In this document: positions 21,354 to 32,189 of the stretch, one piece after another
Layout: every line of letters starts with the position of its first letter
Position numbering within the stretch: the first letter of the stretch is position 1
NCBI RefSeq assembly: GCF_018143015.1
Contig: NC_054747.1
Location: 1,011,407 to 1,075,406, forward strand
DNA length: 64,000 nt
Origin: Lytechinus variegatus
Taxonomy: Eukaryota; Echinodermata; Echinoidea; Temnopleuroida; Toxopneustidae
Reading direction: 5' to 3'
Notes under the pieces: model-generated
The model's input: only the letters and a program-made list of their open reading frames with translations
The model's database searches: none
Told to the model about the DNA's origin: nothing
Program-made: the position numbers and the translations under genes

Positions 21354-21545
21354 TCATTCAATAACTTCATACTGTTTAATCGGTACTCGACGGTTCTTTT
21401 GTTGCATTTTCAGTCCCATTCTCACAATTCTTGGTAAATATTCGCGACAAACCTTGTCGCCATCGACAGCTACACATTCATCTTTATTTATAAATGGAGC
21501 GCCCTTTAAGATAGTTGTTAATGCCGCTGAGAAATCGTTAGGCAT
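21354..21545 (-). CDS. Unrecognised 63-codon ORF
   Basis: Starts ATGCCTAACGATTTC and encodes MPNDFSAALTTILKG, CVAVDGDKVCREYLPRIV and KQYEVIE before a stop. Composition is protein-like (balanced charged and hydrophobic residues, few low-complexity runs), unlike most open frames here, and GGCGACAAG|GTTTGT could be a donor. I cannot name a family. It may be an exon remnant of a transposon gene. Confidence 0.3.
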   Translation of the reverse strand: MPNDFSAALTTILKGAPFINKDECVAVDGDKVCREYLPRIVRMGLKMQQKNRRVPIKQYEVIE

Positions 21546-21671
21546 TTTGGCCTGTGTTCAAGGCGTAGCTGTTCTATTTTTTTATAGGTATGAGATCAAA
21601 ATCACAGCGAGTATTTAAACTCTTCCATAATAATTCCGAAAGGGAGGCGCAACCCCCCCCCCCCCGCACCA

Positions 21672-21995
21672 ACATGGGCGCAAATTCTAGGGGGACATGT
21701 CCCCCTCACCCACACTTAGTAGGGGGGGGGGCACATTATGAAGTGTCCCACTACTATTTTGGTCTTTTCATTCAAAATCGAAATAAAACATGCATTTTGG
21801 AAGTGACGATCTTACTTTTGGGGTGCCCTTTTTTGTTTTTTTTTGCCTGTTTACATGTCAAATTTCTTTTGGTCAAGATGACCTTCTTTTTGGGGTGATA
21901 AACCTTCTTTTTGTTTGTTTGTTTTTTTTTTCTTGTCAAATTTTCCAGCCTCTGGTCCCGGCTACCTTTGGGGAGAGATTTCCGCCCTTGGCTAG
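21672..21995. mobile_element. GGGCGGAAATCCC MITE, copy 3
   Basis: Starts ATGGGCGCAAATTCTAGGGGGAC and ends GGGGAGAGATTTCCGCCC. Shares AAAATCGAAATAAAACATGC and the GTCCCACTACTATTTTGGTC hairpin part with the other copies. A second TTGGGGTG..CTTGTCAAATT block suggests an internal duplication, since it is longer than the others. Confidence 0.7.
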
Positions 21996-21999
21996 CAGT

Positions 22000-22207
22000 A
22001 CACTTGATACTGTTTGCAAATCTGCGTGGGCGTCGGGGGTGATGGAAAAGCGGTGAGACAAGAAAAAAATAGACGGAAAAAGAGGACAGAAAAAAAGTGA
22101 ACGAGAGAAAAATTAATGGAAAATAAAAGGAGGAGAACAGTGAGAAAATGATGGGTAGGTCGAGATTTTATGCGTGCGTGCAAAAAATAAATAAGCAGAG
22201 GTTGAGA
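22000..22207. other. Purine-rich spacer
   Basis: A/G-rich DNA (GAAAAAGAGGACAG, GAAAATAAAAGGAGG) with no coding signal. Confidence 0.5.
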
Positions 22208-22515
22208 TCAGTGGCGTACCTAGGATTTTCCACAGGGGTAGGCAAAACCGTCCGCCAAAAAATTTGACAAGCCAAAAAAAAAAGAACCCCCCAAAAAAGG
22301 TTATTAAACATAAATAAAGGATTTCGTACCAGAAAAAAATGACAAGCAAAAAAAAAAACCAAGGTCTTCAAGTTCGTCGGGGGGGGGGGGATATAGGTCT
22401 TTCAAGCTCGTCAGGGGGGCAGGGATACGTCCTTTGCATGGGTGGTGGCCACTGATCAGTGGTGGTGGCTCGTCGGGGGGGGGCAGACTTCCCCCCCCCG
22501 TAGGTACGCTAGTTG
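22208..22515. mobile_element. CAGTGGCGTACC element
   Basis: Left end CAGTGGCGTACCTAGG and right end GTAGGTACGCTAG are inverted. Flanks carry TTGAGAT on both sides, a likely 7-8 bp target duplication. The interior is poly-A plus G-run tandem fragments (CAAGTTCGTCGGGGGGG, CAAGCTCGTCAGGGGG). Non-coding. Confidence 0.7.
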
Positions 22516-22615
22516 TTGAGATGTTGTCCGTTTGGGCAAAATGTCTGTCTGTTTGTTGGACTGGCGCCTGTTGCAAATATTATCATATTATGTTTTCTGT
22601 CATATCTCTTAGGAT

Positions 22616-23340
22616 TTGGCTAATTTTAGATGCGACTTTAATAATATACCGATATTGTTGTTTGGAGATTTCAATTCTAGAACAGGCATTTTGAGTGATT
22701 TCATTGAGCCTAGTGGCCTTGTTACTATTGAAGGTGGTTTTGAGCTGTCATCTGAATCTTTTGTTAATAGTAAAGCTGAAATCGACAAGGCTGGGATAGG
22801 GTCAGAACGCTATAGTCATGATAGTAAAGACCACAACGTTAATGATAATGGTCTTAATCTCATTGAGCTATGTAAGAACTTTGACATCAAAATAGTTAAT
22901 GGTAGGTTTGGTAGTGACATGGGAATTGGTGAATTTACATGCCAAAATGCAAAAGGCATAGTGTGGTGGATTATGTGCTTGTTTCCTCACAATTCATGTC
23001 GAAGATTACAGATTTTCATGTTTACCCCTTAGATAAATGCTTGTCTGATGCTCATGGAGCCATTTCTGTCCAACTCACTTTTGATGTTGCTCAGCTAAGT
23101 GATACATGCCACGACATGCCTCCGACTACAGAAAATTATTGTTTTGTCGATGAAGATGGTATATATGAACCTTTGAAAATATCTTGGAAAAAGGAAGTTG
23201 AAACTTCCTATCTTAATGCTTTCGATACTGAGGCAATTAATGATGTGAATAATAAGATTGACTCTTTTTATAGTGAATCAACTTCTCAGTGCATTATGGA
23301 CGATATGGTTAAAGACTTAAGTCTAAGGCACCTGCTACAA
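22616..23340 (+). pseudogene. LINE endonuclease domain fragment
   Basis: Encodes IPILLFGDFNSRTG (the GDFN motif of APE-type endonucleases), NDNGLNLIELCKNFDIKIVN and, after a frameshift near 22,950, VVDYVLVSSQFMSKITDF and LSDAHGAISVQLTF (SVVDYV and SDH-type motifs). The N-terminal E-motif part and the reverse transcriptase are missing. The coding stops being LINE-like at about 23,316-23,338, where the tyrosine recombinase begins. Confidence 0.75.
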
Positions 23341-25325
23341 TGGACAAGTACTTGGGTGGCTGGAAGCGTTGGAAGTTATTCGCAGCCCAACATGATCTAC
23401 AGGCATTTCCCGTGAAGCTAGTACATCTAGCCTTATACGTTCAACACTTGGCGAAATCCGCAAGCATTTCTCCGATTTACACCGCCATTTATAGTATATG
23501 ATGGGCAAACACTCTGGCTGATATCTCACCATATCCTGCTGATAGATATATTGTCAAATCGACAGTTGAGGGATCTCGTCGAAGTCTGGCTAAACCAAAA
23601 TCACCAAAAGTATCATCAGGGCACATTTTCGTTTGATCTTCGTCTCCTATTCATATGCTTGGTAGCTTTCGCTGGTATGATTCGGTGCGACGAGCTCATA
23701 TCTATTCGTATGAGGGAAATATCCTTCCATGATCACATGGCTTTGCACGTTCCAAGAAGGAAAAACGATGAGTACCGCCAAGGTCTCACAGTGTTCATCG
23801 CTAGATCAGGTAATCAAACTTGCCCAATAGTTGTGGCGGCACCAGGATTTTCAAAGTGGGGGGGGCAAATGGGGGGCAAAAGAAAATATTGGGGGGCAAG
23901 GGCAGTCAAAAAATTTTTTTGCATGTGTGGAAAAATCGAGCGCGAAGCGCGAGTTTTAGTGGCCCCAATAAACATTTTTTTGTTACACTTGATATAAACA
24001 GAAATTTTTGTAAAATCAGGTAATGCTTAATGGAGCAAAGTTATTGATCAAAACTAGATCATGAACTGAACATTTACATATATGTAATCTTAAGGCGTAT
24101 ATATTCTACTTTTACATTTTTGTATCACATCAGAAAAAATGCATGATCGCATTGTAAAAGACTTCAATATTTAATTTCTGTTCTCTTTTTCATATCTTAT
24201 TTTTTTCATACATAGGCCTAATAATTTTCTTCCGAAGACAGGAAAGTTTTTAATACACAGGGTAAAGTTTATTTTCAAATATACTATAGTTGGGTGTCTT
24301 GTTATGAGAATATAGCCTAATAGATACAGACATTCCCCTCGTGGAAAGGTCGAAAATTTAAGAGGGAGGGGACAGAACACCCATCGCAGATTGCACATCT
24401 TTACATAGCCTATTTACTTTTTCACTAAAAACCATGACGGTGACAAATTATGAACGAAGAGTTCAAGCATTCTTATTTGTTAATGAAGCAAATCGATGAG
24501 TTTAATCCAAATTTTACATGAGTAGATGCATATTTATTTCAAGGAAGGGGGCAGACTTTGAGTATTTGTCCTCCACGCCCCCCCCCCCCAAAGAATAAAC
24601 ATTGCTGACGACAGAATACACGCCATGTACTGTAGTTTAACACTTACATTAGCTTGTGTATCACACATTGAAATGTCTGCCTTAATGCAAGATATAACAA
24701 GCGATATAAACTTATTACAAACTAATAGTGTGCGAGGAAGCCAACAGCGACTAAGTGAGAAAATTTTCAAGTTTTGAAGAGCAGAAAATGGTATTTTAGA
24801 GCACTTCACAGCTGAGCTTGAATATGTAGTACGACAGCATCTACTTATTTACAAATTACTGTATAATTTTCTTTTAAGTCCTCAAAATTTCTGGGGGGGC
24901 AACTGGGGGGGCAAAGCTTCTGAGTGGGGGGGCAAATGCCCCCCCATGCCCCCCCTTGGTGCCGCCACTGAACTTGCCCAATAGTTATGTCAGAGAGATA
25001 TATTGCCATGTTAGGTATTTCTGATAAGCCACATCCTCCCCTTGTCTGTGAATTCAAGCGTACGAAGCGTCATGGTCTCAAACCTACAAGCAAACCTTTG
25101 TCCTACACGACCGTAAGAGATATCATAGTCAATGGTCTTTCATCGTACGAGGATCCTTCCACACTCGGAACGTACAGTTTACGAGCTGGCGGAGCATCGG
25201 AAGCCACTTCAAGCTTCGTTAATGAGAGATGTATTGCACGGCAAGGTGACTGGAAGTCCACATCTTCAAAGGACATGTACATAAAGATTCAATTTCCAGC
25301 AAATTATCCGTTACAAGAGCAATAA
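23340..25325 (+). pseudogene. Tyrosine recombinase (DIRS/YR-type integrase), broken
   Basis: Starts MDKYLGGWKRWKLFAAQHDL, then FPVKLVHLALYVQHLAKS, the SAM-like N-terminal domain of retroelement tyrosine recombinases. There is a TGA in YSI*WANTL, then a frameshift near 23,600-23,630. The catalytic domain shows AGMIRCDEL (Arg I), PRRKNDEYRQG (Lys hairpin), then after the inserted element TYSLRAGGAS (box II, with Tyr where His is usual), RQGDWKS and SKDMYIK (nucleophile Tyr). The frame resumes exactly across the 23,832-24,970 insertion (TCPIV|MSERYIAM). Non-functional. Confidence 0.8.
23832..24970. mobile_element. GTGGCGGCACCA element with 14-15 bp TSD
   Basis: 1,139 bp inserted in the tyrosine recombinase. 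Flanked by AACTTGCCCAATAGT on both sides (23,817-23,831 and 24,971-24,985). Ends TGTGGCGGCACCAGG and TTGGTGCCGCCACTG are inverted. Subterminal G-runs read TGGGGGGCAA. One GCGCGAAGCGCGAG core sits near 23,940. No coding frame. Confidence 0.85.
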
Positions 25326-25544
25326 ATCACTGAATTTACTTACGTCTTAATCAAATGTCAAAAGGTTTAGCTCTTTCGTGTTGATTTTGTTTGTGTGGGA
25401 TAATTAGGATATTTGCTCTTTTAATATCTTCAAATTTTGTTTCAATGTTCACTGTGTTGAAAATGATAATAGATCTTATTTTATCACATGTCTCATTGTA
25501 GTTTTTCAAAGACAAAGAGTTAATACTTTCATGGTTGTACTTTT

Positions 25545-25828
25545 AATAGTTTGGAAGTACAAAGGTACAACCTACTGCCTACCCTGAGAAGAAGACGTGA
25601 TCAACTCTGCTTACAGTTTGCTCGGAAAGCTTTTAAATCTGGGTGCCCATGGAACACAAATACAAGGACACTAAGAACAAGAAGAATATGTATGGAACCT
25701 CGAAGTAGAACGCTGCAGGAACAGCCCAGTCCCCTTCTTTACGAGACTTTTAAACTCAAATGGACTATGAAGAACTATGTTTTTATACCTTTGTTGTTTT
25801 ATTTGTCGCTTCTCTTAAACTGTAACTG
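25545..25828 (+). pseudogene. LINE C-terminal fragment
   Basis: Encodes LLPTLRRRRDQLCLQFARKA then FKSG and RTLQEQPSPLLYETFK, resembling the LxxRRxxLCxxFAKKxxKS...RTxRYxxSPxPYLxxLLN C-terminus of CR1/RTE-type LINEs. Runs into a hydrophobic read-through tail before the stop. No RT catalytic motifs between the endonuclease piece at 22.6 kb and here. Confidence 0.6.
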
Positions 25829-25829
25829 A

Positions 25830-26244
25830 CTTTTTAAATGTTTTTGTTATTGTTGACTTCTGCAGTAATCATTGAACTTTCTTTTCCGTAAAGTCACTGG
25901 CTCATATTCATGAAAATGTTATAACCCACTTTTCATTAATATTTTTGTACAGATCATATTATTTCAACGTCCTCTTATTTTTAATTTTAATTTCTTTTGA
26001 GATAATTCTTTATGATTATCATTCATGACTCCGATTCCTACAACTTTTATTATTACCATCAACACAGTATTTCTTTAGAATCATCATCAAGCAAATCGAG
26101 AACAATCCCAACCCAGATTACAGTTTCATTTTATAAATCATTTGTATGGAATACAATTTTCCTCCTTCAATTTGATCCGAATCAATAGCTTTCGTTTGTT
26201 TCTTTTTTTTTTAAAAGCAAGTATTATTTCATACAATTCACACT
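25830..26244. other. No recognisable feature
   Basis: AT-rich sequence, possibly LINE 3' UTR. Nothing supportable. Confidence 0.5.
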
Positions 26245-26248
26245 TTAA

Positions 26249-28231
26249 CCCTAAAAAGACTGGGCTATTTTGGAGGCTAGAAAAACTGGGGGGGGGGGCC
26301 TTTTGGCCCTCCTAAGATCTCGGTCGTTGGTCGTCCGATCGCAACCAAATTTGGCACACGCATCCTTTGTCATGTGCTCTAAAAGAAAACATGGTCAAAA
26401 TACTGATATTCATTTTATTTTATAATATATGCATAATTAATTATGCGAATATGCAAATTTTTATCAAAAAATTGAATTTTTCATACTTTGGTACCTATTA
26501 CGGTCCATAAATTCCCGTTTCAAGGTTTTCAGCTGTAAGAAGAGGTTGTTTATCATGGAATTGTGTTATTTCGTGCTTGAATTATTAGATATACTTATGC
26601 AAATTAGTAATTACTAAATATGCAAGTAAGTACTCTGCACTCGTTATGTAGAGAAATACAACATTTGGCATGTTTTATTGCATTACACTCTCTTGCAATG
26701 AGCCAAAGCAATTTTGGAAGATAAACAAGTGATGTGTTACATGTACACTAGCTGGTGAAAACAAAGCATAAGAGATATCACATAATTTATGCAAATTATA
26801 TTCATAATTAATTATGTGAATATGCAAATTTTTATCAAAAAATTGAATTTTTCATAGTTTGGTACTTATTGCGGTCCATAAGTTCCTGTTTCAAGATTTT
26901 CAGCTGTAAGAAGAGGTTGTTTATCATGGAATTGTGTTGTTTCATGCTTGAATTATTAGATATGCTTATGCAAATTAGTAATTACTAAATATGCAAATAA
27001 GTACTCTGCACTCGTTATGTAGAGAAATACAACATTTGGCATGTTTTATTGCATTACACTCTCTTGCAATGAGCCAAAGCAATCTTGGAAGATAAACAAG
27101 TGATGTGTTACATGTACACTAGCTGGTGAAAACAAAGCATAAGAGATATCACATAATTTATGCAAATTATATTCATAATTGATTATGTGAATATGCAAAT
27201 TTTTATCAAAAAATTGAATTTTTCATATTTTGGTACTTATTGCGGTCCATAAATTCCTGTTTCAAGATTTGCAGCTGTAAGAAGAGGTTGTTTATCATGG
27301 AATTGTGTTGTTTCATGCTTGAATTATTAGATATGCTTATGCAAATTAGTAATTACTAAATATGCAAATAAGTATTCCGCATGCGTTATGCAGAGAAATA
27401 CAATAATTGGCATGTTTTATTGCATTACACTCTCTTGCAATGAGACAAAGCAATCTTGGAAGATAAACAAGTGATGTGTTACATGTACACTAGCTGGTGA
27501 AAACAAAGCATAGGAGATATCACTTAATTTATGCAAATTATATTCATAATTAATTATGCAAATATGCAAATTTTTATCAAAAAATTGAATTTTTCATATT
27601 TTGGTACCTATTGCGGTCCTAAATTCCTGTTTGCAAATTCTTGAGTATTCTAGATATATTTTGGGTTTGTGTAATATAGAACTTATTCAATATCAATTAT
27701 AGCATAATCAACTAAAGTGTGGCATTACTTGTCTATTCAGTGTTTCCTGCACCCAAAAATATAGTTGTGCAAGCGATTCTGGTATTTTGCACTACTTTTC
27801 TTATGTTTTTCTTTGATTTTAATTTCTTATGTATTTCTTTATTTTGCATTTCTTATGTATTTCTTTATTTTTTATGCAATGTTTTTCATTATTTCATATC
27901 CTAGAACTGCTACTTGAATTCACAAGTGACATAATATAGAAAGAAACAAATAAAATGTAGTTAGAAAACAATGTGTATAACATTCATTCAAATACCATAC
28001 ACTTTACACACAAACGAATACAAATTTCAATTTCTTACATGACATGTGATACGAAAATGTTACGTAACTCCGCAACCGCGGCATGGTGGTATACAGATTT
28101 GGTATCAAAAGTTGCGCAAAACTCAAGAAAAAAAGTCATGAAATGGCGGTGCGAACGCTTCATGTGCAAAAATGTTATCGCGATTTATGTACAGGGGGGG
28201 GGGCCTAAAAGGCCCCCCAGTCTTTTTAGGG
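26249..28231. mobile_element. TTAA-flanked piggyBac-like element, non-autonomous
   Basis: TTAA on both sides (26,245-48 and 28,232-35) and perfect ends CCCTAAAAAGACTGGG / CCCAGTCTTTTTAGGG. TTAA duplication with CCCT-type ends fits piggyBac (Kolobok also uses TTAA). Subterminal CCTCCTAAGATCTCGG..GATCGCAACCAAATTTGGCAC is shared, inverted, with the element at 31,249-32,010. No transposase. The interior is a 371-bp tandem array. Confidence 0.85.
26400..27620. repeat. 371-bp tandem array
   Basis: ATGCAAATTTTTATCAAAAA recurs at 26,451, 26,822, 27,193 and 27,564, spaced exactly 371 bp three times. Unit landmarks: GCTGTAAGAAGAGGTTGTTT, CTTGCAATGAGCCAAAGCAA, GTGATGTGTTACATGTACAC and TTCATAATTAATTATG. 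Copies differ by only a few point changes, and the constant period shows no net indels. Confidence 0.9.
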
Positions 28232-28235
28232 TTAA

Positions 28236-28330
28236 CCCCTTGCGTGCGGGCCCTCGAAACCGGATACCTCTCCCTGCGGCGGAGCCGTTTTTGTACATTG
28301 ATGGTATTTGGATCTGTGGTGGTGTTTTCC
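28236..28330. mobile_element. Second TTAA-element end (partial)
   Basis: Immediately after the shared TTAA comes CCCCTTGCGTGCGGGCCC, resembling the inverse of GCACGCAAAGGGTTAA at 44,523-44,538. This suggests that the first element inserted at the TTAA edge of another TTAA-type element. The other end was not found. Confidence 0.35.
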
Positions 28331-28859
28331 TAATCTATTGCTAATTGCGCGAAACTGAAGTATTTTCAGGATTTTTAGTAAATGTAAAGATGAAAGATCA
28401 GACATTTTTCTTTCTAGAATTAAAGGTCTCGCTTCTCAAATCAACAGAATAGTTAAGAAATTTACGAGGAAAAGGTGTTATTTTATCATATCTTCGCTTT
28501 TTCCCAAGTCAATAGGCACTGTGTACAAAAATGCGTAAGGGCAATCAGCAAGCGCGGACAAGTTGGGTTCGATCGATACCGCTTTGTTGTCTGCTCTGGT
28601 GCTTTTTTCATTGCCTGCTGTCACGCTACTCATGAATAGTCTCTTTACCCCTTGTATACAGACCATTTGCAAAGTGTATGATTACGATGATAATCCGTTT
28701 TGGGCGAAATCACAGCATACCAATAACCTTTATTTTCCAGAATGAATAAAAAAGGTGAATATTCCCTTGCAAGTACGATGATAAAACTGCGCAACGAAAG
28801 TCCGAAACTATTTTGTGATTTTTTACTTCGGGGCTTCAAGACGGTGGCCTCAATGTTTC
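28330..28859. other. No recognisable feature
   Basis: Mixed sequence with several short open frames (for example a minus-strand frame at 28,478-28,672) that show no known motif. Confidence 0.4.
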
Positions 28860-29265
28860 ACTAAAAATCGCCTTGGGTTTCTTCTTTTCATGAATTATAG
28901 TTTGAAATAGAAAATAATTTTGTTCCTGAAGATTGCATACCAGTGTTCGATTTGTTTTCCTATTGCAATTTCAAAGAGCGAAGGGGGTAAATGTGACTCA
29001 AATAGTGGATCTGAAATCATACCTCTCAACCCTCTCCTCGTCTCGTTGTACGTTTCACTTTCTATCTCCCTTTTAAAATAACCACGCTACCGATTATTGT
29101 TCGTCACAATGAGAGAAAGTTTATTATTTTTATCTATTGAAATTGTAGCATCTAAATTAAAAGTGTTTTATTCTATTCTTTCATTTTGTTCATTTTTTAA
29201 CCGTTCTAGTTTGTTTCACCACCGAAAACAAAAGTAATAAATAAACCATGAAAAATTTGTATCCC
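28860..29265. repeat. Tandem duplication copy A, left part
   Basis: Matches 39,725-40,150 in order: TTTTCATGAATTATA, AATTTTGTTCCTGAAG, ATTCGATTTG, CATACCTC..CCTCTCCTCGTC, and GAAAACAAAAGTAATAAAT. Copy A continues at 37,668-38,930 beyond the SINE and the 8.1-kb element. Confidence 0.75.
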
Positions 29266-29267
29266 GT

Positions 29268-29473
29268 TTTAATAATAATAATAATAGGCATTTATATAGC
29301 GCCATCTAACTAGAAATATTCTATTCCGAGGTGCGTTGTTATTATTATTATTACCCCGGCTTTAGCTCGAGCTGCCTCTCAGCGCTCATGCATTCAAGGA
29401 ATTAATCCTGCCGGGTACCCATTCACCTCACCTTGGTCGAGTGCAGCACAATGTGGAAATTTTCTTGCTGAAG
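29268..29473 (-). repeat. tRNA-derived SINE, tail half (split)
   Basis: Minus-strand SINE tail: (ATT)n, GGCGCTATATAAATGC, CCGGGGTAATAATAATA, CAGCTCGAGCTAAAG, GGATTAATTCCTTGAATGCA and GTGCTGCACTCGACCAAGGT. It breaks at TTCTTGCTGAAG, and the sequence resumes at 37,579 with GAAGGAAATTACGCC, so the SINE was split by the 8.1-kb element. Confidence 0.85.
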
Positions 29474-29780
29474 ACTGAAAAGATAACTTTGTCAATTGAC
29501 AAATATAAATTCGTCATTACTGTGGTTTAATTTAACAAATTAATAAATTTGTCATGCCAAAGATTTGTCATTATAGATTTGTCATGCACCATAACATGAC
29601 GAATTTTAATTTGTCATGAAAAGTGGTCTAATTTGACAAACTTTTTTCAAAGTTTGTCATTGCAACATTTTAATTCCTCATTCTCATTTTTTAATTTGTT
29701 TTTTACATTCATCAATTTGTAATGCATTTGACGTTTATTTGTCATGTAATAGTCAGAAAGCACACCTGTGATAAACAAAC
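29474..29780. repeat. Left subterminal TTTGTCAT repeats
   Basis: About ten copies in 300 bp of ATTTGTCAT or its inverse ATGACGAAT/ATGACAAAT, spaced roughly 20-30 bp (for example near 29,510, 29,548, 29,567, 29,580, 29,612, 29,640 and 29,738). Likely transposase binding sites. Confidence 0.7.
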
Positions 29781-29959
29781 AAATACAGATATAGTTAATA
29801 TTTTTGTAAGTTTTAATAGAACCTCGAAATTCCTGAGGAGACAAATTCAAAATACATCAAATCCAGTCAACACTTGCCAGCAAGTAACATATTATAAAAT
29901 ATAACATATTATAAAATATTTACTGAAATTCACTGCAAATTCAAAATACTCTGCATTAA

Positions 29960-30455
29960 AGGGGAAGTTCACCCCGACAAAAAGTTTATTGTAACAATAG
30001 CAGAAAAAATAATAAAAAATATTGCCGAAGGTTTGAGAAAATTCATCAAATAATTAAAAAGTTATTAGAATTTCAATTATTTGATTTGTGACGTCATATG
30101 CGAGCAGCATTTATACATAGTGAATGGTAAAAAATCAATGAAATGTCATTTCCTCAGAAAATAGAAAATGGTTTTTACTGTAACTTGTTGTATATTAATA
30201 GACATATCATTCCACACCCGATCATGAAAAGAAAACAAATTAAGTCATCAGGAACCATACAAAATTTGAAATTCATACATTTTATATTACATAACACATG
30301 GGGCAGCTGCTCGTTTATGACGTCACAAATCCCAAATTTTGAACTCTAATAACTTTTTTACTCTTTAACAGATTTTCCTCAAACCTTCACCAATATTTTT
30401 TACTATTTTTTCTGCTATTTTTACAACAAAGTTTTCTTCAGGGTGAACTTCCCCT
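29960..30455. mobile_element. TTAA MITE with AGGGGAAGTTCACCC ends
   Basis: TTAA at both sides (29,956-59 and 30,456-59). Ends AGGGGAAGTTCACCC and GGGTGAACTTCCCCT. Long subterminal inverted similarity (AAAAAGTTATTAGAATTT / AACTCTAATAACTTTTTTAC; GTGACGTCATA / TATGACGTCAC). 496 bp, non-coding. A decayed relative is at 45,055-45,190. Confidence 0.85.
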
Positions 30456-30459
30456 TTAA

Positions 30460-31169
30460 GGATGTTAATCTCCTTTGCAGTCTGACTGATAATTCTTCTA
30501 TCACAGTATGAGTGTCAAGCAGACTGCGAAGGAGATTAGCTATAACTCCTATAAGAGCAACAATCTTCATTCTGACAAAAAATTCGTTATAACCATTGCA
30601 ACAAATTCGGTTACAAACCTAGCCTACATCAAATTCACTACAATGTCAATATACTCTGCATTAGGGATATAGAGAAGTTTTGGCTTTTCTCCTTAGCAGC
30701 CTGATTGAGATTTCTGCCGTCACAGTATGATTTTCAAGCAGGCTGCAAAGGAGATAAACCAAAACTCCTATATATCCTTAAGAGCAACAAACAATCTTCA
30801 TTCCAACAACAAATTATTTTTATTAGTTACCACTACTGTATAACAATCGCAACAAATTCAGTTACAACAATTAGGGCCTACATTAAATTCTCTAGCAATG
30901 TCAAAATACTCTGCATTTAAATAAAGATATAGAGTTTTAGCAAATCTCCTTCGCAGTCTCATACTGAGACTACTGCTGTCACAGTAAGTAGGCTGCGAAG
31001 GAGATTAGCTGGAACTCCTTGATATATTCTTAAGAGCAACAAGCAATCTTCGTCCTGACAACAAATTCTTTTCAGTTACCACTACTGTATAACAATTGCA
31101 ACAAATTCAGTTGGAACAATTAGGGCCTACATTAAACTCACTAAAAATGTCAAAATACTTTGCATTAAC
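30460..31169. repeat. Tandem array of about 250 bp with hairpin units
   Basis: Landmarks ATACTCTGCATTA (30,652; 30,908; 31,156), ACAGTATGA and CTGCGAAGGAGATTAGCT recur about every 250 bp. Each unit carries an internal hairpin, AATCTCCTTYGCAGTCT with its inverse. The array is interrupted by the MITE at 29,960 and the hAT-like element at 31,170, and resumes after 32,197. Confidence 0.75.
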
Positions 31170-32189
31170 CTGGGGCATGCATTGCAGGGGGTGGTGCGGG
31201 TTTGCGTTCGCAAAATGCGAAAGTCTACTTTTGTGCATCTGCGTTTAACCCTATCTAGGCCGGGGGGGGGGGCTCGGAAGCCCCCCCTCAATGAATTGCT
31301 CGATATTTTCGCCGTGCGAAATTTTTTGACTGCGCCACTCGCTGAGTTTTTACTTTCAAGTCTTGCGCAACTTTTGAGACCAATTTTGCGTCACCCGGGT
31401 ACGTGGTTCCGAAATTACGTAACATTATGTAAGTGCATGTCAGACCGAAAATTGCTCAAAAACTTGATTTCGTGTACAAAGTCAATGCAAATTGTGTTTT
31501 CAACCAAATTTCATAAATGTATGATTATTTTTAGTTCTGCTAGTCTAAATGTATTCATTTTATGCTTTTTATGATCACAGAAGAGTCCCCAACAAATTTC
31601 ATTGAAAAAACAATGAAAAACAAAAGGTCCAAAAAACAAAGAAATACATAAGAAATTGCAAAAAACAATACATAAGAAAATGATTTGATATCACAATTTT
31701 TTTCATGTACTCTTGCTTAGGACACTTCAAAGAGTTTCTATACCAAAAATTAGTACATTTGGAGCTTTATTTAGGGAGTTAGAGGAAAAAGTATGATTTC
31801 GCATACTAATTACGCATAAATTAGCATAATCACTTAATAGCGATTCGCATGAAATAAATTACTATACAATCTTGTAGATTATGTCCCAGGCAACCCGTGT
31901 GCCAATTTTCGGCGCGATCGCGCGGTCGACGGCCGAGATCTTAGGGGGGGGCTGGGAGGCCCCCCCCCCCCGGCCATAGGAACTCCCAAAATACCCCGGC
32001 CTAGATAGGGTTAATAAATCGCCCTTTTTTTACGTTTGAAAAAGAAAATTGGGTTGTCAAATTGCCGCCCCCTTAGCTTTTTTGGTCGATGATTAAAAAT
32101 AAATGTATATTTCAGGAAAATTTAGCAAAAGTCCACTTTCCAAAACTTCTCCACCCCCCAAAAAAAATAAAATCCTGCATATGCCCCTG
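31170..32189. mobile_element. hAT-like MITE carrying a TTAA element
   Basis: 8-bp duplication GCATTAAC at 31,162-69 and 32,190-97. Ends CTGGGGCATGCATTGCAGGG and CCTGCATATGCCCCTG are inverted. An 8-bp duplication fits hAT. Without the nested element it is about 254 bp. Confidence 0.8.
31249..32010. mobile_element. TTAA-flanked piggyBac-like MITE
   Basis: TTAA at 31,245-48 and 32,011-14. Ends CCCTATCTAGGCCGGGG and CCCCGGCCTAGATAGGG. The right interior CGAGATCTTAGGGGG and CGTGTGCCAATTTTCGG match, inverted, the left subterminal region of the 26,249 element, so they are one family. Non-coding. Confidence 0.85.

Noticed and set aside
22616..25830. A complete LINE with reverse transcriptase
   Set aside because: No YADD or other RT catalytic motif exists between the endonuclease and C-terminal pieces; the recombinase occupies that place.
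26249..28231. Autonomous piggyBac transposase
   Set aside because: Only TIRs, TTAA and the tandem array are present; no transposase frame on either strand.
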